A DNA stretch of 64,000 bases from Varanus komodoensis (Eukaryota; Chordata; Lepidosauria; Squamata; Varanidae): assembly GCF_004798865.1 (NCBI RefSeq), contig NW_025335922.1, forward strand, positions 7,456,695 to 7,520,694, given 5' to 3'. Shown in pieces: positions 11,811-25,044 of the stretch; position 1 is the first letter of the stretch; each line of letters starts with the position of its first letter. The position numbers and the translations under genes are program-made. Below the pieces are notes generated by a model. It was given only the letters and a program-made list of their open reading frames with translations. It did no database searches and was not told the DNA's origin.

Positions 11811-13110
11811 AAGATGGGAAAACAGAAGGAAGATATATTTCTTTCTTTACCCAGAAGTTATACATCTAAGTTATACATATTTTAGAAGATCTTGAAGCAG
11901 TCGAAAAATGTTCTGGTAGGCAGCATTAAGTTTAAGTGGGTTGCAAAGTGTTTCTTCTTTGTTATAAACTGGATCATAACATTTTTTCATATTTTTCTGT
12001 TAAGACAAGAGTTAGAAGATTAAAATCTAGTTGAATGGTGGGGAAAGAGCAATCACTAACAATTTTCTCATACTATTTATTTTAGTGCATTTTATTAAGG
12101 CTCCTTTTATTTTTTCTTTTCTAAGACAAATGGCTCCAAAGCATTAAAAATCTTTTTGTGCATACTTTCCACACTTCCAATCATGGTTGCTGAGTATTTC
12201 TAAGCCACAGTTATTTCACCCAGATGAACAAGTGTGCCAAATGCAGAAAAGGACAGCCAGTAACTTGCTGTGTGAGAAGCCCTAATTTTTGCAAATGCCT
12301 TAATGTGAGGGCAAAGCCATTGAGTTTGCTCTGCTTCTCAGCATTGTGCCTGGAATGTTGATGGAAGCCATCTGAGTCATGAGATCTGAATGGACCTGGA
12401 AACTTTCTGATTATGTGGACTCATTAAGCCGTACTCAACATCACATTGCTTGTGTACACATATTAATTTTCTCAGCCTTGAATGCCCAATCATGTGTTAA
12501 GAATGATTGCTTCAGATGTATATATAGAATGCATGAAATAATTTTGTGTGCGTCTGCTTTTGTTGGGGGTGGATGTTCTCCAGTTCTTGTTAGTGCTGTA
12601 AAATTAACATTTTAGGACCTGAAATATATATATTTGTACTGAAAATAGATTTCAGTGTATTTTACAGTGCATTTCTATACACAGTGTTCAGAAATAAGAC
12701 GTGTGCCAATGACAGGTGAGTGTGTAAAGCTGGCCTGGACAACCTGTAGTCTTAGACCCTTGGCCTAGTTTCTTGCAGCTCTCTGCAAGCAGTTGGTTCA
12801 GACTTCTGGCAACAGTGTTCTGTCCCTTCTCCAGAATGATGTGACCCACCTTGCTGGGAGAGGAGGAAGAAGTGTTGTGTGTGTGTATGAGTGTGTGAGG
12901 CGGGGCAGAATGAGAAGGAGAGAAAGGGTGGGAGGAAGGGACAGAAAACAGTGTATTTCTTACATGATTCTCATCTCAGTAGTGGGTGAGATATAGCAGA
13001 TCAGGATGTAATCCAATGAAAAGCATTGGAAACCCTTACAGTTGTTTAGTTTTGTATAAATGTGCATATTGGTTACCAGGTGCATTAGTTTTGAATGAAG
13101 AAAATGTGTT
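11811..13110. other. Unassigned intronic DNA
   Basis: AT-rich, with a short degenerate GT-rich stretch at 12874-12898. No gene, RNA or confident repeat family seen. Confidence 0.35.
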
Positions 13111-13111
13111 G

Positions 13112-13137
13112 TGTTGCATTGCATTGCATTGCATTTT
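13112..13137. repeat. (TTGCA)n pentanucleotide microsatellite
   Basis: Four uninterrupted TTGCA units. Confidence 0.85.
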
Positions 13138-13642
13138 AGATGAGACACCCATGTGTCATAGCAGACATCATCTTGGAAGAGGCATTTCTGGTCTGTGTAA
13201 GAAAAAGGAGAATGTTTCTTCCAAGGTTGGGGCTTACAGCCTTCAGCTTTTATAAATGCTTGCCATCCATCCATGCATCTTTTGAAGGGTTTAAAAAAAA
13301 CAACTTCAAAAGTGTCTAGCTGTGCAATCATTTCTTTCTTGCTCAAATTATTGTCCATAGTGTAGCTGGGGTTGAGGGAATTTGATCAGACTGAAGGGAA
13401 TTGTAGCTGCACACGCTTGGGTAGCAGGTTGGGGGAGGGGGTTTTTTAGGGCAGATATGGGCAGTCTTGAGACTTATAGGATCTACTATATTATTTCCAG
13501 CATCCCAGAAATCTATCAGCTCAGGTCCAAGGCATAGAGTTCTGAGTGCAAAAATTGGTTTGGGGTACCAGAAGTGTATCATGCTCTGTTTATACAAACG
13601 GATGATGATGAAGTAAGCCAGATTCCAAAATCCAGGAGAACT

Positions 13643-13655
13643 CCCCCCCCCCCCC
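13643..13655. repeat. Poly-C tract (13 C)
   Basis: An uninterrupted run of C on the plus strand. One of several C or G homopolymers in the window. Confidence 0.9.
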
Positions 13656-13912
13656 GGTTACCCCATGTTTTCTTCATTTTGGAACAGAGTCATTTGGTTG
13701 CTATAATTTTTAAATAGTTGGGAGTCAGAAAGCTTGTAAATCCCTTCAGAATCAGTAAAACCAGTTCTACTTCCTTCCAAGCCCTGTTCTAGGGTCCATT
13801 TCTAAGAAACAGCCAGTGAGCTACCAATTTGTTTTTGGATTCTTCCACCAAAGACTGCTTTTGGGAGCTCTCAGGCTTGAATATCTTGCGTGTGCTCTCC
13901 CTCTCCCTGCCC

Positions 13913-13953
13913 CACACACACACTCACGCGCACACGCGCACACACACACACAC
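13913..13953. repeat. (CA)n/(CG) microsatellite
   Basis: Alternating CA with CG and CT interruptions over about 40 bases. Alternating purine-pyrimidine with CG steps is the type of sequence that can adopt Z-DNA. Confidence 0.85.
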
Positions 13954-14094
13954 TTGCTTCACTTGGAAACTCAGAAAGCTAGATGTCAGGGAGACTGATA
14001 TGACTTGCCAGTTTTCTGTATGCTCTGTTATTTTTTGTCATTGGTATGACAGAGGTTTCAATCATGAGAACTCCCCACCTGTGCTTTAAGTAGT

Positions 14095-14245
14095 ACAGCC
14101 CAGGAGCAGCTTTCTTAGACCATCTGTTGTTTGTGGAAACTAAGCCTAGCACAGTAGCTCAAGGCCACGCAGTCAGTCGGTGGCAAACGTGAATCAAGAT
14201 CTCCCCTCATCCGTGCCCGGCATTATTCAACTCACTAGAGCTACC
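14095..14245 (-). repeat. Probable SINE remnant, minus strand
   Basis: 'agctcaaggccacgcagtcagt' followed by 'gtgaatcaagatctcccctcat' and 'attattcaactcactagagctacc' follows the B-box and A-box order of the MIR-like SINEs elsewhere in the window, but is heavily decayed. Confidence 0.4.
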
Positions 14246-15419
14246 ATACGCCTTGCCATCTCTGTGAGGACTGTTGTGGCAGAGGTGGTCCCTTTAGATC
14301 ATCCAGAACACACAGGAATGCACTGCTACAGAAGGAGGCAGAAGATGGGGTACAGAGAACCTACTACTGAAGTTATCAGTACTGGGTCCATGTGCAAAAC
14401 GTCCTTTCTAGTCTTTAAAGGACTGGGAGAAAGATTCATCTCCTGAACACAAATATGAAACATTCCTGTTCTCTTTGTTCTGCAAACAATAGACCTCAAA
14501 TACAAAGTACAAGCCCACATTCACAGAAAGGTCACATGCTTTGTACACAAAGACACAGTGCTGTGTGTTAGACAGATTAGAATGGCTCTTCAAAGCGCTG
14601 AGTTAATCGGTGTTTCATTTGATATGCCAGGAGGTGCTGAGGAGCTAGCAGATAGGGGGAGAAAAGCATTTCTCAGTGGGCAGAGAGTGGGCATTGCCTT
14701 CTGCCAGATGTAGGCTGGAGGAGTGGTACTTGTGTGCTCTTGAGGTCCGCACCACCCAAATGTGGCCAACATGAAAATGCTGGAGCAGGCTGCTTCCTCT
14801 GTCTGTTTCTTATGGGGTCAATTTGAGGGAGGAGTGAAATGTGATTGTAAGGGCTATTTCTAAGTCAATGCTAGAAATTAAGCCTCAAAATGTGTGGCTC
14901 TGATGAGGTCACAATAACTGTCACCATCCAGTGCACAATGCAGCATTTTCTAGGCACTTGGTTTTCAACCATGGCCTCTCTTAGGTTGATCACTGTGTAC
15001 AATGAACTCAGGGCTGGTGAGGAATGGGATTCTGTTGGCAAACCCTGGCCTTACTGTGTTTCCAAGACCATCTGGCTGGTCCCCATGCATGTATAATTTA
15101 TATCCAGCTAAGGACCATATACACCAAGGCCATCTAATTTCTTTCAGCTTGAGGGTCAGATTCAATCACACGGAAGTTCTTGGGAGCTGTGCTCTAATGG
15201 TGGGCAGGACTGAAGGAACATAAACAGGGCAGGGCCAAACAATCAAACATACCAGCATACTGCAGCTTAGAGCTGTAATTAAGATTTAAGAGAAGCATTT
15301 CACCCTTTTAGAAGGGCAGGATCTGCAAAAGCCTGGAAACCACGAAGTGGCAGTTGGCAGAAAGGGAGAAGAGTGAGGGGAAGAGGAAGGGACCTCTTGG
15401 GGATGCAGAACAACTGGAA

Positions 15420-15470
15420 TCTCATGCTAGATTTGGCTTGCGGGTCTGAGGTTCAACACCCCTGCTATAA
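15420..15470. mobile_element. hAT-like element end
   Basis: 'tagatttggcttgcgggtctgaggttcaacacccctg' ends with the same GTTCAACACCCCTG terminus as the element at 4880-5178. Only the terminal portion is clear. Confidence 0.45.
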
Positions 15471-15474
15471 ACTA

Positions 15475-15662
15475 TTGCATTTTTTATCCACCCTTCTTTT
15501 TATGGCTCTTTCAAAGCCCCTGCTATCCATCCGCTCCCACAACTCTGTAGGTTAGGGGGAAAGAGAGAGAGTTGGCATGGTCCAAGATCACCCATTGAGC
15601 TTTATGAGTGAATGGGGATTTGACTCCATGTTTACCCAGTTTTAGTCTAACACTCTAACCAA
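15475..15662 (-). repeat. tRNA-derived SINE (MIR-like), minus strand
   Basis: The order is a 'tttttatccaccctt' tail, 'cacaactctgtaggttaggggg', 'gtccaagatcacccattgagctttatgagtgaatggggatttgactcc' and 'agtctaacactctaacc'. This is the reverse complement of a tRNA-headed SINE, best preserved at the head. Confidence 0.75.
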
Positions 15663-15671
15663 GGAACAGGC

Positions 15672-15760
15672 AACCTGGTGCCTTCCAGTTGTTCTGTGCT
15701 ACAAGACCTGCTGGTTGGGGCGAATGCAAGCTGTAGTCCAAAACATCTGGAGGGCATATT
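15672..15760. mobile_element. Hairpin MITE ('cctggtgccctccagatgtt' type)
   Basis: The arms TGCCTTCCAGTTGTTCTGTG (left) and, inverted, TGCCCTCCAGATGTTTTGGA (right) pair around a short centre near 15710-15730. This is a shortened copy of a palindromic DNA element very common in lizard genomes. Confidence 0.65.
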
Positions 15761-16689
15761 GTTCTTTATCCTTGCTGTATTCACTGCACCAGACTGACTT
15801 GATCACAACTTTTTACCCTGACTGTGGCTGATAGAAGTTTCCAAGCTTACCTACAAAATCAGGTGTTGCATGTCATGCAATAGCTAGCCATAAGCAAAAC
15901 ATTTATACGAATGCTATGAATGTTAACTGACTCAGACTCAGTGATGGAATTATATAAATCTGTGCCTACGCCTTGTCTTAACAAACATGGTTGAGAACAA
16001 ATATGTGAGAGGCACAGGCTGTTGCACAGACATTTGTTTTGATTTCCTACCTGGTCTTGCATCTTGAAGACATTTTGAACAATAGCCTGATAAAACCAAG
16101 AAAGGGCTACACTATATTCAAATAGAAAATGCCGCTGTATAACACTGAAATAAAATGACACCCAAACATTCCATAAAAACAAACCCAAGTGAGGTCTTAC
16201 ACTACTTCCAGGATATGCTCAGGTTCTATTTTTAATGCTTCCCGGGTAGGTGCACTGTGACAGTTGCAGGGAAAGCACCAGACAAACCCCATTCGCTGTC
16301 CTTGCAAGGAGACTTGATGTGTGGATGGAACAGGGCAGACATGAGCAGATTCAGGCTTCTGAGAGCGACTTCATTTTGGGAGGAGCCTCCAGCCAGAACA
16401 AGGTATAAAATAGTGGCTTGGGAAGAAGGCAGAATCTATTATACCTTTCGATAGGATGCCCCACACACAAGTCCAGATTTACATCTGAGTTTACACACTG
16501 AGTTACTACATCTGATTCTAAGAGCTTGATTTAGGGAAAGGAAAGCCTTTTGTTATAAACAGGTGGGATTATAAACAGGATTCTGCAAATCCTCCACCAA
16601 TCTACCAACAGAGCCCCATCTTTCTTCTGCCCACCCACAGCTATCCTCAACAGGGCACTTTTCTTTGACTAGAAAGGTCCCCCTACAAC

Positions 16690-16840
16690 TAGGGTGGCCA
16701 TATGTGTCTATTGAACAATGGACAAATTCTGTTTGAGGGTGTTCTTTCTTTGAAGGTATCCAGTTTAAAGAGAAAGAACCATTGGAAGGGAGAGTTAGCA
16801 GTGGCCCGGTAGTTACCCTTCAACTGTGAGCACCTTGAGA
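16690..16840. mobile_element. hAT-like element remnant ('agggtggccatatgt' end)
   Basis: Starts 'ctagggtggccatatgtgtctattgaacaatgga', recognisable as the end of a reptile/mammal DNA element, followed by 'gaaggtatccagtttaaagagaaag'. The right boundary and target duplication were not determined. Confidence 0.4.
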
Positions 16841-19800
16841 GAGATATACAGGTCCTCCGGTGCTTATGCTGAGATGCATCGTGCCCCCTTTTAAATGTTG
16901 GCGGCGTTGCTACTTCCAATTTGGAAAAGAGCCCCTGCAATCACATAACATCTCTGAGGTTATGAGGAGATGGAGTACCTTTGGCTGCCTCTGCTCCTGT
17001 GTTTATGACTGAAGCCCGTCCCAAGCCTGCTAGCGTTAGCAGCTGACTGTTGAGCAGATGCAGGAAAGGTGGCTGGTTTTGTGGCAAGAATTTGCAACCT
17101 GAGAAAGTACAGAGAAAACCACCAGCGCTAGTACATTGTATCTGCTCCTCAGAGTCTCCACTGGCAAGTCTCTTACGGAAAATAGAACTTGACTTCCCTC
17201 GGGATGAATTCCCAGTGGGGCGTATGGGCATCAGCTGGTGCAGTTTGTACAAATCTGTCCCATGGACTAATTAATTCTCTAAGCACCCTTTTGTGACAAA
17301 GAGCTATTATAAGAACTCAGTTTTTGAAGCTTGAAAACATGCCAATAAAAGTTTTGCATACACACTCCATGCAAACTAGGGCTAAACTTTTTTTTGCTAC
17401 CCTTCATGGACCAGAGCAATATTCTGGAGAGACTGCTGCCTCAGGTCATGACCAGCAGGTTGAAACTAGGTTATTTGGGCCTTGCATCTGCTTCTTTTTT
17501 ACATACACATTTGATGGAAATGTGTGGGAATGGAATGCCTGTGTGCGCGCAGGGCCTGTATCAATGGACTTAGGTGGCCATTTGCTGAAGGCTGACACTC
17601 CAGGGGTCCACTGACAACAGTCCCCCTGGTTTGTTCCTGGGCTTTACCATCGTGACCTTCTTTCCCTGGTGGTAGAAAGAGGAGGAACAGTCGACGTCAC
17701 TGGTTCTCTGCCTGTAAGTAAGCAGGTGGCAGCACACACAAGAAAGTTAAGGTGCAAGAGCAATTGGTGACAGTGGTACTGGTAGACTTACTGAGGGGAA
17801 CGGGCCCATTGCAAGCATCATGCCTAAAGGTCATCAAGCACCTGGAATGAATACTGTATGTGCAGGTGTGTAGAGATTTGGTTCCTGTTTAAGTGAGATG
17901 AGGTAGGTGAGGCTCATTGAAAGAACAGAAATCACCACTTCCCTTGGAGTAGCACTGTTTTTGCAAAATGTCAAAACTAATCCTGTTTTGCGCAGGGATC
18001 CCTCTAAGCTTAAATTGCACAGATGACACAAGAATGGACAAATGGGATAATTGTTCGGAACAAGTAACTATGTTTGAGCTTGCATAATTCCCTGAAAATA
18101 CTTTCTTCCTGCTTTGCCAGGTAGTGAAATCATGAAAGAGGGCACCTGGTTATTTTTCTTTTTCGGTTGTTGCTGCCAAAGGGGAGAAGTATATTCTCAA
18201 CTGGAAACAAGGAAGCACAGTGGAAAGACTGTGCATTAAATATAGCCGTGATACTCAAGGAATGAGTGGCTAAGATCCATACATGGAAACAGAGAAAATA
18301 ACTTTGGTTCCTAACTGAAATTTGAGTTGTAACTGGAGGACTAGATACAGCCCAAACTATTTAACTTTAATTTTGTGTTTGAATTGAATATTGTCTTAAA
18401 TAGTGTATAGAGAAAGAGGAAGTTCAGCAACAGAAGTGTTGTTCTCATTTTCTCTCTTCCACCAAAGGGGGATTCTCACATCCTTTCTATCCAAAGTGAG
18501 ATAGGAATAGTGCACATTCAGGAACAGTATGTGCTTCCACTTGACTGTGTGGGAAGAGTGAAGTGCAGCATTTAGGACTTTACAGAGAGGTACAGTGACA
18601 AGAACTGTGACATAACTGCATTTCCTGCCCCCTTGTTCCCTTCTATCTGACCTGGCATAAAGCCGCCTTCATTCATAGACTTTATAGTTCACAGCATTGC
18701 ATGCAAACAGTTCTCCTTTTATTTAATCTGACTTTTGAGCTGCTCCCTTCCTCAGGATCCCATTTCTCTTTTCCCTGCTTCTCTCTCCTTTTCTCTCTGT
18801 GTCGTTTTCTTCTGCTGCTGATTGCACTTGTGAAAAGTACAGGGACATCTAACACACTCTCAGGATCAACTCCTACAGAAGCTGTTGGGTGTTTGATTTT
18901 ATGCAGCTGACACCGGGGACCTCAGCCGGTTAGCTAGTTTGCAGCATGTAGCCAGTGGAGTACCTTGGCACACATTTCACTGTCTTTTTACAGCCTGTCC
19001 AACCCACTCAGCCCCAGCCCTGATCGTTTAGGGCCTGATAGAAACTTTCCAGATCAAGCCAGATCTCAGTCCTTCCTGAACATTCTGTTGCCCATCACAG
19101 CAAGTTTGTTACAGCTAAGTTACTACTTCTGGATGGCCTGTTTTTCGTAGCTTTAGCTCTTGTTCAGCCTTATTCATACTTACTGAACTGGTATGCATGC
19201 AGTACTAACTAATGGTTTATTTTACTCATGGTTAACTGATGGCAATTTGTTGTCCTTCCCAAAGTATTCCTGGCAGATGATTAAGCAAACAGTGGCTTGT
19301 TTTCTCAATTCCAGGCCTATTTGTCTTCCTCTTCCTTTGCCCGCTCCAGCATTACATAGCAAATGCCTTTGTGGCATTGTGGTACTGCCATATGAAGTGA
19401 CTGTTTTTTCTTAGTACCCTTGGTTGCTTCTCTGTAGTCTGGTGAAACAACCCATAAAAATCCCATAGTTCTGGTTTCCATGTAAAGAACGTGCAGCTAA
19501 AGCTTTTACCCCACTGCTTCTTCTGTAATTTTTCTTTAAAACAAAAATGCCATAAGGAAAAATAGGCTCACATCTTTTGATCAGCAGGGCAGGGCAGGGC
19601 AGTGGCAGCTCCCGGATTTCAAAGGCCCTTGCACGAGGTGCTTGCAATATGCTCCCTCCCTTTAACAAGGCTACCTTCTCACTGCCTTACCTTCAGCTGC
19701 CCTCGTTTCTCATCCTCTTTCTCATTATTGCTGTCATTTACTTGCCTGACAGGCAGAGCAGCAGAGACACATCCGCCGCTTCAGCTCCTCACCACAGCTG

Positions 19801-20834
19801 TTGTCTTAGGCAGACTTGGAGGAAAGTGAACAAGCAGGTTGCAATGGTGCAAAGGAGGAGCAGGTCCAGGGCACTCGTGTCAGTAGGCCCCTGATGGTGT
19901 GTGGGTGCTTGGCAAGAGTTCTTGGCAGATGCCCAATCATGCCTGCCTTGCCACTGACCTTGCCACCGTGACTCTTCCCTCTGGAAGTACCAAGTATCTC
20001 ACACAACCTCCTAAGTGAGTGCTACCAGCTGCCTGAAAAATACTGGGGACAGTCTGTGGCTTACAGAAGATACCTGAAATAAATGGCTTCAAGTCTCCTC
20101 TGGGAGAGTAATCTTTTTCTTTCTTTAAACATGCATGTACACCTGAAAGTTAAGGAGGCAGAGAGGAGTGGTGGAAATTCGGATTGCCTGCACTTTCCCC
20201 AATAAATATATCTGCAAATGAAACACAGTCCTCTTCTACATATTCCCAGTTGTATAGTGCACCCCCCATAGTGTTCAAGATTGGGAATGTTTTAGCAAAA
20301 CAATTCCTGCTGTGGTTGCCTGAGGATCTCGTCATGGTGCTAAACATTTAAGTGTAATTCATGGAGGGCCTTATAATGCCAAACTGTTTCAACACCATTT
20401 TTTCCCTGATTAGAGCCCGTGTCACAAACCACCCAGATTGCCTTTGCAAACAAGACCAAAAAAATGGCACCCTCTGCAATCCTTTTAGCAGTGATTTGTA
20501 CCCTGGTTAGGATTTCCTGCTACAATTTACTTTTTTTTTTTTTTTTATGGCTGAAGAGGCTTTGCTTAAGGATTTGGGTCAACTGGGAGGTCCTAGACAA
20601 ATGTAGGATCTATGTGCCCATCACTTTGGGATGTTGCAGTGAAAGGGATATAAACAGAAATATGTTGTTTGCCTTTAAAAAGAACCCACACAAAAGTGAG
20701 GAAATTGTCTAGTATGGCTGCTAACTGCATGAGTCAGAATGCTCTGATTAAAATTTTGCGTCACTTACCTGCTCACTACTAAGAAGCCACCAACAAATCA
20801 GTATAGTTTTTTTTTTCTTTCTCTCATAATTTTC
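16841..20834. other. Unassigned intronic DNA
   Basis: Mixed composition with many short frames and no supported gene. T runs are at 20530-20547 and 20808-20817. No repeat family recognised with confidence. Confidence 0.35.
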
Positions 20835-21090
20835 AAACCTAGGCTGACCCAATGAAGCTGATAAGATTCAGGAAGGATAAAAGAAGCACTATACATTGTT
20901 AAACTATGGAACTCTCTATCACAGGATGTAGTGATGGCTGCCAATACTGATGGCTTTCAAAAGAGATTGGACATACTTCTGGAGAAGGTGCTCGGTGGCA
21001 ATGAGTCCATGTGGCTTCATTCTTACAACCAGTTCCAGGACAGTATGCTTATGTACACTGTCACTATGGAACACAGCAAGAAGGGTGTTG
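20835..21090 (+). mobile_element. CR1 LINE 3' fragment, plus strand
   Basis: 'ctgacccaatgaagctgataagattcagga' is followed by 'aactatggaactctctatcacaggatgtagtgatggc' and 'atggctttcaaaagagattggacata'. These are the last codons and 3' region of amniote CR1. The copy is 5'-truncated and old. Confidence 0.85.
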
Positions 21091-21174
21091 TATATGGTTC
21101 TCTGAATGTGTAGTTCATTGTTGGGTAGTGAACACTGGGTTGTCCATGTCCAAAACCAGCACCCTAGCTTTTTG

Positions 21175-21378
21175 TTATTTATTTATTTAATCTCAGCTCT
21201 TTTCCAGCAAGGGCCACGGCTGCTTACACAATCCTCCTCCTCTGCACTTTATCCTCACAACAGGCCTGTGCAATGGGCTAAGAGTCAGAGACTGACCCAA
21301 AGTCACCCAATGAGGTTCTTGACCAAGTGGGGACTGGACCTTGGATCTTCTATGTCCCAGTTCAACACTCTTATTTAT
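21175..21378 (-). repeat. tRNA-derived SINE (MIR-like), minus strand
   Basis: A TTTATTTATTTAA tail precedes 'atcctcacaacaggcctgtgcaatgggctaagagtcagagactgac', 'aaagtcacccaatgaggttc' and 'ggactggaccttggatcttc', ending 'cccagttcaacactctta'. A fairly complete copy. Confidence 0.75.
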
Positions 21379-22289
21379 CTTTAAATGTCTATAACTTGTG
21401 GACATTAAGCAATGGCATGAAAGTGATTTATAGAACCAACAAAATCAATAAATTAGATCTTTCCAAAAGGACTTTTGGATCTTTGGGGGCATGTATTCAA
21501 TGACATTTCAATTGACAAATGCAAAGAAGGGAAACCAGGTTTCAACAAAGCAGTCCTTTCTTTATGTCCTCAAAGAAGTCTGCTGTGGATGGGGGCATTT
21601 GACCTGGAAGGCCAGTTGTCCGATCGCCCTATAAAATTCCATCAATGAGGCAGGCCGTAGATGAGGCAAAGCCTTGTTGAGAAGCACCCAGTGTGAAAGT
21701 TTTAATTGCCTGGTTAATGTAAAGCAAGTCCTCATATTCCTGTTCTCTGTTTGCCCCAATTTATAAATCATCAGTCAGTGGTACAAATGGAGAGGGAACG
21801 CTGCAGTGACTTGCAGGTCCCTTGTTTTGCCATGAGCTTTTTCCTTCTAGTTTGCATGAGGCGATGACCATAAAGCTCTCTCTCTGCTGTTCTGGATTTC
21901 ATACGGACTGTGTCACTGCAGGTGTGAAAAATATGCTTGTACACAGAAATCGAGGCTTTGGCATTAAGCAAACTACTTATAGAATTAATAAGTACTTTGT
22001 AATTCAGACAGAGCTGAATTACAGAAAGGGTGCTAATGTAGGAGCCCATCAACAAGGAGTTGTCCTGCAAAGGTCTTTAGATTTGTGCTAGAGGTGGTGA
22101 GAGGATTGAATGGGAAGGTAGGGGGACAGACGACAACGAGCATGATTGTCTCACCCATTGTTGCTTATTGGCAGGGTGGCTTAGTGTAACATGGGAACCT
22201 GTCCATTGCCTGTACATTTTGCTGCTTTTATGAGAACTAGAAACTTGCTTTTTTGGGGGAAAATATTTTAGCTTGTATGTTTATTATTT

Positions 22290-22600
22290 AAACAGTTATG
22301 TTCTGTATTTCAGATGTAAGAATGCCAAAGAAGCTTTATAATATAGATGAAATTATAGACAATAAAATCACAGCAATATCACAATAAAACAGAAAAGAAC
22401 TAAAAGTTAATAGAGCAGCAACAAACTAGTGTTAGCAGCAGGATGCACACAGTCCAAGAGCCTGGTGAAAGCAGAATGGCTTAACCATTTGCCTAAGTGA
22501 TAAAAGGATAGGAGCCAATTAGATTCCCAAGGACAAGCATTTCACAGCCTTGGCACCACAGAGAGTGCCTGTCCCAGCCAACCATGGCCCCTGAAGGGGG
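22290..22600 (-). mobile_element. L2 LINE 3' end, minus strand
   Basis: On the minus strand, 'ggcactctctgtggtgccaaggctgtgaaatgcttgtcctt' corresponds to the L2 coding motif VAPRLWNALP, followed by '...caccaggctctt', the QLKTRLFRQAF-type end, and an AT-rich tail. No intact frame remains. Confidence 0.65.
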
Positions 22601-22677
22601 GAAAATGACAACGTTAGGCTAGTGGTGATGATCATAAAAAGTGGCCAGATTTCTATGAAGAAGACAGTCTTCAAATA

Positions 22678-23015
22678 CAGTGGTACCTTGTACTTCAAAC
22701 AACTGTAACTTCGAACGATCCAGAGTTTGAACATTAAAGTTGAGATAAAAGTGTGCCGAAGTTTGAACGATGCTTCTACATTCGAACTGCGTGCGAATTT
22801 AAAAAATTTGGTCGTAGCGTAAAAGCCATCTGTTGTGTGCCCAAGTTGTCTCCCGCTGTGAAACATCTCTTGTGTAATGCACACACATTTTCTGTGTGGG
22901 CATTTTTGTGTGTTTGCAGTGCTTTTTTTTTTTATACCAAGCCTTGAATATTTCCATGGTCCTTTCCTGTTTCGGTGCTGTCAAAAGTACTACAGTCTCC
23001 ATCAAGCAAACACAC
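22678..23015. mobile_element. Tc1/mariner-like DNA element remnant
   Basis: A TA dinucleotide is followed by CAGTGGTACCTTGTACTTC and then repeated 'cttcgaac', 'gtttgaac' and 'attcgaac' phrases, the type of terminus seen in mariner/Tigger-like elements ('cagtggtacctcg...cgaac'). The matching right terminus was not identified. Its distal part contains the 59-bp block repeated inverted at 26355. Confidence 0.5.
22935..22993 (+). repeat. 59-bp block, inverted partner of 26355-26413
   Basis: Runs from 'taccaagccttgaatatttc' to 'gctgtcaaaagtactac'. Its reverse complement occurs at 26355-26413 with a single mismatch by eye. Similarity decays but continues on both sides, through a T-rich left flank and a CA-rich right flank. 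Confidence 0.9.
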
Positions 23016-24289
23016 TTAGCTAAGACACTACCTGCTCCCTCAAGTTGAAAGTTAGTATAATATTGTTATCTCTTAAGGAAAAGAGCTGGTACAGTGAGCA
23101 TGAACATTCTAAGAGGGAAACCCGATGGCTTGTGCAGCCCCTTAGTGTGGAATGTATGGCACATACATTGTCTTCTTAGAAGCTGTGCTCAGAATGGGGT
23201 GGAATGGGATGCCTGACCACTTCTTGGAAGGTGGACCTAAAACCACCCTACTTCTTTAGATGGATGTAAAACCATGCCAGGGATGCAGAATGAGACCTTT
23301 ATGGTGAAAAGTCACTTGACCCAAGCCAGAGCTGTTGGTGCAGCTGGCTCTCCCATCAGGCAAAGTGCCCTGACCATCCCCAGCAGCAGTTACTGGGAGG
23401 TGGCGCCAAAGGGTTGGAGCAGAGCGCCATGTGGACAACTTGGCACTTCCCTGCTATACAGGAAAACAGGTAGAGGGAACTTCCATTTGAAAGAAAAATG
23501 GGGACCTTTCTCCAAATGAAGCTTTTGTAAGGTCCAGCAGTGAATACCAGGGTCTGTCAGAAGCAGCTATATAGCAACTCTGTGTTTTTCATTATGGGCG
23601 ATATTTGGGCAAATGAATGAAATTACCTTCATATTATTGTAATAAGGGCAGAGCATCAGCGCAAGCTAAACTTGGCGTGTCTTGCGGTAAATTTCATGTT
23701 TAAGCTGGATATTGGAGATATTTAAAGCAGATTCATCAAAGAAAATCTGGGTATGTAAATACAGTTTTTACAAATGGATTGTGGTGTTTATGGTTCACCT
23801 GGAATCTGAGTATATTTTTATTTTTAAAAAGAGTAAATATTTAAAATTTGGAGACACAGTCCAGGTCTCTTCTGGTAGAGAAGGCAGGCAAAGGTCCCAC
23901 TTCTGTGGAGGACAGGAAACGCAGGAGCAAGAGGGTGACGAGGTTGTGGGAGAAAGTGGGGCTGAGAGTATTTCCAGCAGAGGAGGCTGGCATGGCCCTT
24001 GTCCTGCTCCATCCATTCCATTGCTTGCTCCCAGAGTGCAAGCTCACGAAGCTCCTTCTGGACCCACCCGTGCAAATACTTCCTTGGGGGGAGGAGGAGA
24101 GACTTCCTGCAATCTCCACCCCCTTCCCTTTCCGGTCTTCCTCTTTCATCCCAATGCCTTGGACTAGTTGGTTGTTTCAGTTGTATCACACATCTCATTT
24201 AAAGATTTCAGGGTGGGATGCATGGGACTCCCCTGCCCATTCTATTCTGAAAACAACCCCATGGGACAGCTCTTGTCAGCAAACTTCCC

Positions 24290-24780
24290 TCCCTTTCCCA
24301 GCAGATCACAATGAGAAACTTATGAAATACAGTCCTTTACTGGGGCTTAATAGGTTACAGGGCATTTTCTAAAAGAGCAATTAACAGGTTGCATAAATCA
24401 AAGTAACAATCTCTGCTCAGTGGGAGCAGCTTCTGCCCATGTGAGGAGTTGATTCTGGAGCCACCCCCTCTTCCCTGCCTCTTCGCTGAGTCTGGGCTCC
24501 ACCCTCGGGGAGGATCTGCTTGTGGGCCACTTGGTGGGGACGCCTGACATGACAGAACGCTCCACCCGTTTGACCTGGCACTGCCTCATGGGCTTTATGA
24601 ATGCAGTCTCTTCTCCTCCACTACCAGCTTATTCTGCAGCTTCTCCTCTGTAGCCAAGAGGGTTTGGTTCCCAGTCACTGCCCGACTAATTTCACTTGCT
24701 AACCTTGACTTTTCAGAGCCACCTGCCAACTCTTCCTTTTCTGCCTCCTCTATCTCAGAACCCAAATCTCAAGTGCCTGG
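24290..24780 (-). repeat. LTR-like fossil, copy 1
   Basis: Shares an ordered series of blocks with 33200-33680: 'cctttactggggcttaataggttaca', 'caggttgcataaatcaaagta', 'cttctgcccatgtgaggagttgattc' and 'ggctccaccctcggg'. On the minus strand a TTAATAAAAGG-like block (clear in copy 2) suggests the polyadenylation region of a long terminal repeat. No virus genes are seen beside it. Family unknown, old, broken; assignment to LTR elements is tentative. Confidence 0.35.
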
Positions 24781-25044
24781 CTGGGAATGCTGCACCATGA
24801 GCCCCATCTCCACAGTCAGAAGGACATGACTGGCCTAAGGTCATGGCCCCCAATTTCCTTGGTCCGGTCATCCCATATGCTAATCACCACATGCTCTCAC
24901 TTCCCATTTGGGCACAATTAATTAACTGCAGCATCCCCTTAAAAGCAACACAACTCCCCCCTTAGCCAAACTCTGCTGCAGGCCCATGTTCAGAGCCCTG
25001 CCAAGGAGCTATTATTTTTATAGCTTCCTAGATCCAAAGTGGAG

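Noticed and set aside
13913-13953. CA/CG repeat considered as a CRISPR-like or regulatory array
   Set aside because: It is an ordinary vertebrate dinucleotide microsatellite with no spacers.
23712-24372. Four overlapping 100-174-codon frames on both strands
   Set aside because: Mutually overlapping open frames in GC-richer sequence, with no domain, no splice framing and part of an LTR-like repeat at the right end.
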